Assembly: GCA_002309655.1 (NCBI GenBank)
Contig: DBXM01000019.1
Span: 130,232-139,917, forward strand
DNA: 9,686 nt
Direction: 5' to 3'
DNA from: Mageeibacillus sp. UBA1212
Lineage (GTDB): Bacteria > Bacillota > Clostridia > UBA1212
Below the pieces are notes generated by a model. It ran no database searches. It worked only from the letters and a program-made list of their open reading frames with translations, and was not told where the DNA came from. Of the stretch, positions 5,856 through 9,686 are shown piece by piece. Both the position numbers and the translations under genes were made by a program. The number at the start of each line of letters is the position of its first letter. Position 1 is the first letter of the stretch.

Positions 5856-6782
5856 TTATTTTCCGGCATTTTCCGAACCGTTTTCAGAATCGTTTTCGCC
5901 GTCGGTTATGTCTTCGTTCTCCGCTCCGTTTTCAGTCCCGGTTGCTGCCGTGTTTCCGTTCCCGTTTTCGAGCGTGTTCCCGTTCCCGAGCGTGATCCCG
6001 AGCGCGTCAAGAAGCCGGAACGATTTCTTGCGCACGAACAGGACCGCGAAGTAGGCCGTCGCGGCAACCGCCAGTACAACCGTAATTACAATCGTCGGAA
6101 CGTCCCACCAGGTACCGTCGCCGAGCGTCGGCACGACCAGCCCGCAGAAGTTGTACACGCCGTGAAGCACCACCGGCACGGTGACGTTCCCGGTTATGAG
6201 CATGCACGCCGCGCACATCGCCCCGACGAGCGCCGAATAGCCGACCTGCTGCAGCACCGGGCCGATTCCCGCCCCTTCAAGAAGGTTGAGCAGATGGTAA
6301 AGCCCGAAAAGGCAGCTCGTTCCCGCGATGCACAGGAACACGTGCAGGCGCGTCTTGCATTTTTTAAGGAAATACGGGAAAAGCAGCCCCCTGAACGCGA
6401 GTTCTTCAAAAAATCCCACGCACATGCACTGCACGAAGAAAATCAGTACCCACAGTGGCGTGTCGGTGATCCGGCAGCTTCCCGTCGCGAGCGAAATCGC
6501 CGGCAGGTTGTTGACCGCCACAAGCAGCGCGGGTAGCGTGAGCAGAACGCTCTTCCAGAATTCCCCGGCCGGCCTCCACGAGAACACGCGGAGCTCGCTC
6601 TCTTTTATAAGCAGCAGGAAAAAAACGCCCGCCAGCAGGCGCGTCAGCCCCGTGTTCAGAATGAGGTCGTGAACGCTGTCGCCGGTGAATGCGAACTTGC
6701 CGAACTCAAGAACCACGCACCCCGCAAGCAGCACGATCTCCGCGACCGTTGTCCATTTAACCCTTAACTTTTTTCCTGCCAT
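5856..6782 (-). CDS. CPBP-family intramembrane metalloprotease (CAAX protease/Rce1-like)
   Basis: A 308-aa polytopic membrane protein with about six to eight hydrophobic segments between 12 and 250. The CPBP (Abi) motifs are intact: EExxxR as EELAFR (E126, E127, R131), FxxxH as FGLYH (F159, H163) and HxxxN as HGVYN (H207, N211). Family members cleave prenylated proteins in eukaryotes; bacterial ones act in bacteriocin maturation or immunity, sigma-factor control or surface-protein processing, so the substrate here is open. After the last helix the final 45 or so residues are a Gly/Asn/Glu-rich low-complexity tail (about 264-308), unusual for the family. The ATG overlaps the end of the Lgt-family gene by 26 nt with no good ribosome binding site, indicating coupled translation. 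Neighbouring envelope genes make processing of a surface or lipid-modified protein plausible (inference). Confidence 0.9.
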   Translation of the reverse strand: MAGKKLRVKWTTVAEIVLLAGCVVLEFGKFAFTGDSVHDLILNTGLTRLLAGVFFLLLIKESELRVFSWRPAGEFWKSVLLTLPALLVAVNNLPAISLATGSCRITDTPLWVLIFFVQCMCVGFFEELAFRGLLFPYFLKKCKTRLHVFLCIAGTSCLFGLYHLLNLLEGAGIGPVLQQVGYSALVGAMCAACMLITGNVTVPVVLHGVYNFCGLVVPTLGDGTWWDVPTIVITVVLAVAATAYFAVLFVRKKSFRLLDALGITLGNGNTLENGNGNTAATGTENGAENEDITDGENDSENGSENAGK

Positions 6783-7545
6783 AGTACTTGTTATACAAAA
6801 TCAGAAACAGCGCGACGCCGCCCACGACAAGCAGAATGCTCGTAAACTGCGAAGGCGTAAATATCTTAATAAAGAACTCTCCCCTGTCGTCGTCCCTCAG
6901 GAACTCCGCAAAATACCGCCAGATTCCATAGCTGACCATGTAAACCGGCATCCCGAACAGGAACCGTTCCTTTTTTAAATTGAAGAACAAAATGACGCCG
7001 AACAGCACGAACAGGAACGCACTCTCCATCAGCTGCACCGGAATCGTCTTATGGTCCATCCCGACCAGATGAATTCCGAAAACGCTGTCCGTGGGCTTCC
7101 CGTAGCAGCACCCCGCGAAGAAGCACCCGATCCTTCCGAGCGCGTGCGCGACTGCAATACACCCGCCGCCAATCGACAGCAGGTCCGGAAACTTCCTCAA
7201 ATGCTCGTTCTCATGCTTCTTGAAGACAAGCGCCCCCGCCCCGAAATACACGACAAAGAACACCGCCGTTCCCGCGATAAGCCCGCCCAGGAACGTCGCC
7301 CCGGTATTCTTGTCCAGGCTGAACACTCCCGTCTTCCAGTAGTCGAACACCGCCTGAGCCAGCACGGCTCCCAGATACCCGGCCACCACCGACAGAAACC
7401 CGTCAAACAGAATGAAATTCTGCAGCCTCGCGGTAAACTTCCTCCTGTCCGCGCAAATTCTAAATATAAGAAACGCGGCCAGAACTCCCGCCAGCAAAAA
7501 TATCGAATACAGGTCGATTCCCCAGAAAAGCTCGTAAGGATACAT
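6757..7545 (-). CDS. lgt: Prolipoprotein diacylglyceryl transferase family protein (Lgt-like) with non-canonical cysteine-rich signature
   Basis: A 262-aa membrane protein with about seven hydrophobic segments and the Lgt fold order: GGLIAG (87-92), signature GRIGCFFAGCCYG (137-149), and a C-terminal YFAEFLRDDD (R217). Lgt moves diacylglycerol from phosphatidylglycerol to the lipobox cysteine of prolipoproteins. Against E. coli Lgt, R143 and G154 are kept (R138, G149), but N146 and E151 align to C141 and C146, and H103 of the HGG motif aligns to Leu86. I recall this GCxxxGCCYG variant in other Clostridia and Bacteroidetes, so it may be a distinct paralogous subfamily rather than the housekeeping enzyme. 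First gene of the operon, start supported by AAGGA 9-10 nt upstream; promoter at 7596-7624. Family certain, activity uncertain. Confidence 0.88.
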   Translation of the reverse strand: MYPYELFWGIDLYSIFLLAGVLAAFLIFRICADRRKFTARLQNFILFDGFLSVVAGYLGAVLAQAVFDYWKTGVFSLDKNTGATFLGGLIAGTAVFFVVYFGAGALVFKKHENEHLRKFPDLLSIGGGCIAVAHALGRIGCFFAGCCYGKPTDSVFGIHLVGMDHKTIPVQLMESAFLFVLFGVILFFNLKKERFLFGMPVYMVSYGIWRYFAEFLRDDDRGEFFIKIFTPSQFTSILLVVGGVALFLILYNKYYGRKKVKG

Positions 7546-7595
7546 ACGCCAAATTCCTTCCCGCGGCCCGTGTCACACCGTTCATCCGCCCGCTC

Positions 7596-7624
7596 ATTTT
7601 ACCACAAACCCGCCTCCCCCGCAA
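7596..7624 (-). promoter_or_regulatory. Promoter of the Lgt-to-E2-like operon
   Basis: On the minus strand TTGCGG (7619-7624), 17-bp spacer, TAAAAT (7596-7601) with an extended -10 TG (TGGTAAAAT). A start near 7589 would give a leader of about 44 nt. The extended -10 compensates for a weak -35. Confidence 0.6.
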
Positions 7625-7659
7625 CTTCCGAAAATGGCTTCTCTTTTTGCTTGCGGCGG

Positions 7660-7693
7660 CGGCCGGCCCCCTTTTAACATCGTGGGCCGGCCG
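7660..7693. repeat. Extra GC-rich hairpin between terminator and operon promoter
   Basis: CGGCCGGCCC (7660-7669) pairs perfectly with GGGCCGGCCG (7684-7693) around a 14-nt loop. Neither strand has a T tract after it, so it is not a classical terminator. It lies 36 bp upstream of the operon -35 box and 12 bp from the terminator hairpin at 7706-7740. It may be a second-stage termination or RNA-protection structure. Confidence 0.6.
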
Positions 7694-7700
7694 GCGGTAC

Positions 7701-7740
7701 AAAAAGCCGGCGGCCGCAGAAACGAATCCGGGCCGCCGGC
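7701..7740 (-). terminator. Rho-independent terminator of the secreted-protein gene
   Basis: On the minus strand GCCGGCGGCC (7731-7740) pairs with GGCCGCCGGC (7706-7715) around a 15-nt loop, followed by T5 (7701-7705). It begins 53 nt after the stop codon at 7794. Stem length and loop size match the operon terminator at 2820-2856. Confidence 0.88.
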
Positions 7741-7793
7741 GCTGTAAAACTATTTAAACTTTAAGAATCAATCCTTTATCAGGAAGCGGTTCT

Positions 7794-9509
7794 TCAGTCC
7801 TCTTTCTTTTTGATCACAATCGTAGCGACCGCAAGCAGAGTGATCATTGCGAATCCGCCGCCGATGAAGGTCTTGCATCCGGGCTTCTTTTCGGGCTCCT
7901 CGGGTCCGGTCTTCGGAGCGGGCGGAAGTCTGTCAAGGTCTATCTCGAGCTTGTTGATCGTGAAGAGGTTGTAGTCCTTCTTGTTCATGTACTTCTTCGT
8001 GTTCTCAGGCTGCTGAGTCTCAACGTGGAAGTTGAAGAACAGAGTCGCGTTTGCGGGAATCTTAACGTCTTCGGTAAGCTCAACCTGAACGCTCTTCATC
8101 GTCGAGGGGTATACGCCTTCGGAGCCGTCGGATTCGGTCTTGGTGGTCACGCACTTCGCGGTGCCGATGATAACGCCGTCGGTGTACATCTTCTCGGGAT
8201 GCTCCGCAACGTAGTCGAGCGCCTTCTTAACGTTCTGGTAAACGTCGCCGGTGGTAATCGTGATCGTGTTCTTCTGCTGAGGATCGGCGGTCACGTCGTC
8301 GTAGAGCTGGGTTCCGAGAGCGTCGATCTCAACCGTGATGTTGTCGATAACGACCTTGGTTACCGGGTTGCCGATAGCGGGAGAACCCTGGACGTAAATC
8401 ACGTTGCCCTCTTTGTCCGTTCTGGTCATGATGTGTTCCTGCGTGATAACGAGGTTCGGATCGTTGTAGCCGACGAGGTCGTCTTCGGTCTTCTTGCCGT
8501 CGCCGTCAAAGTCGATGTAGTCGATCGTGAACATCTCGATGCTGCAGCCGTTGATCCAGTTCTTCTTCTCTTTCACGAGGCTGTTGAACGCCTTCTTGTC
8601 CTTCGCGGTGCCGACCTTGCCGTCGCCGTCGTAGTCAACCGTTGCGTCCATCGCCGAGTCGTCGAAGTTGTACTTCTCGGGAAGAGTGATAACGCCCTTT
8701 TCGAGCAGAATCGCGTTGGTTATCGTCGTGTAGTCAAGAATCTTGCCGTTCTCGTCGCCGTTCTCCTTGCGGCTCTTAAGATCAATCCAGGAATACTTGT
8801 CCTCGCCCACTTCGATGAAGGGCTCGATCCTGTGGCCGTCTCTGGCGTGCCAGATTCCGTTCTTGTCGATGACGTAGCTGTTGATGTCGATACGGAGGTT
8901 GTTGCCGTCGGCGTCAAGCTCCTGATCGAGGAAGTAACCGTCCGCGTCTCTCGTGAAGTTCGGGTTCGGCGTGCCGGCGTCGTCGTAATACTCGCTTACG
9001 CCGTAGAGAGTAGCCGCGCTGATAATGCTGACAGCGGTGTTGTCGGCAATCTGCGTGAGACCGTAGTTGGCGTTGATCGCGAGGTTGGAAGAGTCAATTC
9101 CGTAAGGCGCCGAAACAACGCTGTAGAACAGCTTGCTGGTCTTGCCCTTCGCGAGCTCTTTGTTGCCGTAGGAAAGCATGTCGTTGGTGTAGCTGCCGTC
9201 TTTGCTCGTGAACGCAACGATCGGAACAATGTAGCTGTCCGAGGGGTCCGCGAAAATCCATGCCTTGTCGAGAATGACATCCTCACCGTTTTCGTCTTTC
9301 ACGACGTTTCCGTAGATATCTTTCTTGACAATACCGTCGGCCTTGGTTACATACTTATATGTCAGGACAACGGCCTCTTTATAGTGAGCCGTCATGGAAT
9401 AGAAGTCAAATCCGTCGCCGGTCGGGGCTTCCTCATCGGCAAAAGCGTGAAGAGCCATGCAGGAAACGGCCATTATGGCTGTTAAAATGATCGCTAAAAT
9501 CTTTTTCAT
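7794..9509 (-). CDS. Secreted, membrane-anchored protein with two DxDGDG calcium loops; function unknown
   Basis: 571 aa. A Sec signal peptide (1-24) ends AFA before Asp25. Cys17 in AVSC does not fit a lipobox. The mature part is acidic and Asp/Asn/Gly-rich. Two EF-hand or dockerin-like loops are visible: DYDGDGKVG at 292-300 (one residue too long before its final Asp304) and DFDGDGKKTEDD at 333-344 (canonical 12-residue spacing). Looser Asp/Gly-rich repeats occur near 188-203. No catalytic motif was recognised. The C terminus has APKTG (531-535), PGCK with Cys545, GGG, a membrane helix (about 550-566) and KKKED. APKTG resembles a sortase motif but sits about 15 residues before the helix and lacks the Leu. 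AGGAGG lies 7 nt before the ATG. Monocistronic, with two promoters upstream and its own terminator, suggesting high expression. Likely a structural or adhesive surface protein (inference). Confidence 0.85.
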   Translation of the reverse strand: MKKILAIILTAIMAVSCMALHAFADEEAPTGDGFDFYSMTAHYKEAVVLTYKYVTKADGIVKKDIYGNVVKDENGEDVILDKAWIFADPSDSYIVPIVAFTSKDGSYTNDMLSYGNKELAKGKTSKLFYSVVSAPYGIDSSNLAINANYGLTQIADNTAVSIISAATLYGVSEYYDDAGTPNPNFTRDADGYFLDQELDADGNNLRIDINSYVIDKNGIWHARDGHRIEPFIEVGEDKYSWIDLKSRKENGDENGKILDYTTITNAILLEKGVITLPEKYNFDDSAMDATVDYDGDGKVGTAKDKKAFNSLVKEKKNWINGCSIEMFTIDYIDFDGDGKKTEDDLVGYNDPNLVITQEHIMTRTDKEGNVIYVQGSPAIGNPVTKVVIDNITVEIDALGTQLYDDVTADPQQKNTITITTGDVYQNVKKALDYVAEHPEKMYTDGVIIGTAKCVTTKTESDGSEGVYPSTMKSVQVELTEDVKIPANATLFFNFHVETQQPENTKKYMNKKDYNLFTINKLEIDLDRLPPAPKTGPEEPEKKPGCKTFIGGGFAMITLLAVATIVIKKKED

Positions 9510-9551
9510 CTAAAAACCTCCTAACAAGCGAAAAAAATTTCCCTATAAGGT

Positions 9552-9580
9552 ATAATACTACGCGCGCAGAATAAAGTCAA
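9552..9580 (-). promoter_or_regulatory. Proximal promoter (P1) of the secreted-protein gene
   Basis: On the minus strand TTGACT (9575-9580), 17-bp spacer, TATTAT (9552-9557): five of six matches in each hexamer. The predicted start near 9545 gives a leader of about 36 nt carrying the AGGAGG site. Confidence 0.8.
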
Positions 9581-9616
9581 CCGCATTTTTCCGGCGCTGT
9601 CTTTTTCTTCACCGCC

Positions 9617-9645
9617 ATTGTAGCACATGTTCAACTGTTTTTCAA
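9617..9645 (-). promoter_or_regulatory. Distal promoter (P2) of the secreted-protein gene, with overlapping direct repeats
   Basis: On the minus strand TTGAAA (9640-9645), 17-bp spacer, TACAAT (9617-9622) with extended -10 TGC. Two AGTTGAA repeats on the same strand (plus coordinates 9641-9647 and 9630-9636, 11-bp period) overlap the -35 and spacer, a helical-turn spacing suited to a regulator. A further TTGACA at 9667-9672 has no matching -10. Confidence 0.6.
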
Positions 9646-9686
9646 CTACATTTTATTCCTGGACCGTGTCAAGTTGTTGTTGGTAC

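Noticed and set aside
8025..9485. Long open frame (486 codons) on the plus strand over the secreted-protein gene
   Set aside because: Val/Asp/Arg-rich shadow typical of the complement of GC-biased codons. The minus-strand gene has a signal peptide, AGGAGG site, promoters and terminator.

Overview
The window reads as a chromosomal segment of a fairly GC-rich Clostridia-like Firmicute, possibly an uncultured gut Oscillospirales or Christensenellales relative (inference). Supporting signs are a perfect AGGAGG ribosome binding site, sigma-A type promoters, compact GC-stem terminators with about 15-nt loops, a cohesin-like surface domain on a Thr-Pro linker, EF-hand/dockerin-like calcium loops, and single-membrane envelope genes. 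No insertion sequence, phage gene or CRISPR array is visible.

Layout. Positions 1-33 hold the 5' part of a tRNA on the minus strand, cut by the window edge, with a good promoter at 79-106. Diverging from it, 440-2548 (+) encodes the Hsp90 chaperone HtpG. Its control region (160-439) is unusually rich in dyads: a perfect 14-bp inverted repeat brackets the promoter, and a 13-bp palindrome overlaps the -35 region. A terminator follows at 2590-2613. The 330-bp space between convergent genes (2549-2879) holds two terminators and a spaced 13-bp inverted repeat.

From 7545 down to 2880 five minus-strand genes lie close together behind one recognisable promoter (7596-7624) and end at a strong terminator (2805-2856). 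In order of transcription they are an Lgt-family membrane acyltransferase with a cysteine-rich, non-canonical signature; a CPBP-family membrane protease; a cohesin-like surface protein anchored at both ends with a Thr-Pro stalk; a membrane-tethered metallophosphoesterase; and a stand-alone E2/CAT-fold acyltransferase whose catalytic His position is Glu. Spacing (26-nt overlap, 95 nt, 6 nt, 45 nt) suggests one envelope-related operon, with a possible weak internal promoter before the surface-protein gene.

A separate monocistronic minus-strand gene (7794-9509) encodes a large secreted protein with two DxDGDG calcium loops and a C-terminal Cys-TM-Lys tail. It has two tandem promoters upstream and its own terminator (7701-7740).

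Together the minus-strand genes suggest envelope and surface-protein processing. The most notable points are two acyltransferase-family proteins in one operon that both lack expected active-site residues, the paired operator-like sites around the htpG promoter, and the unusual acidic inserts in HtpG.
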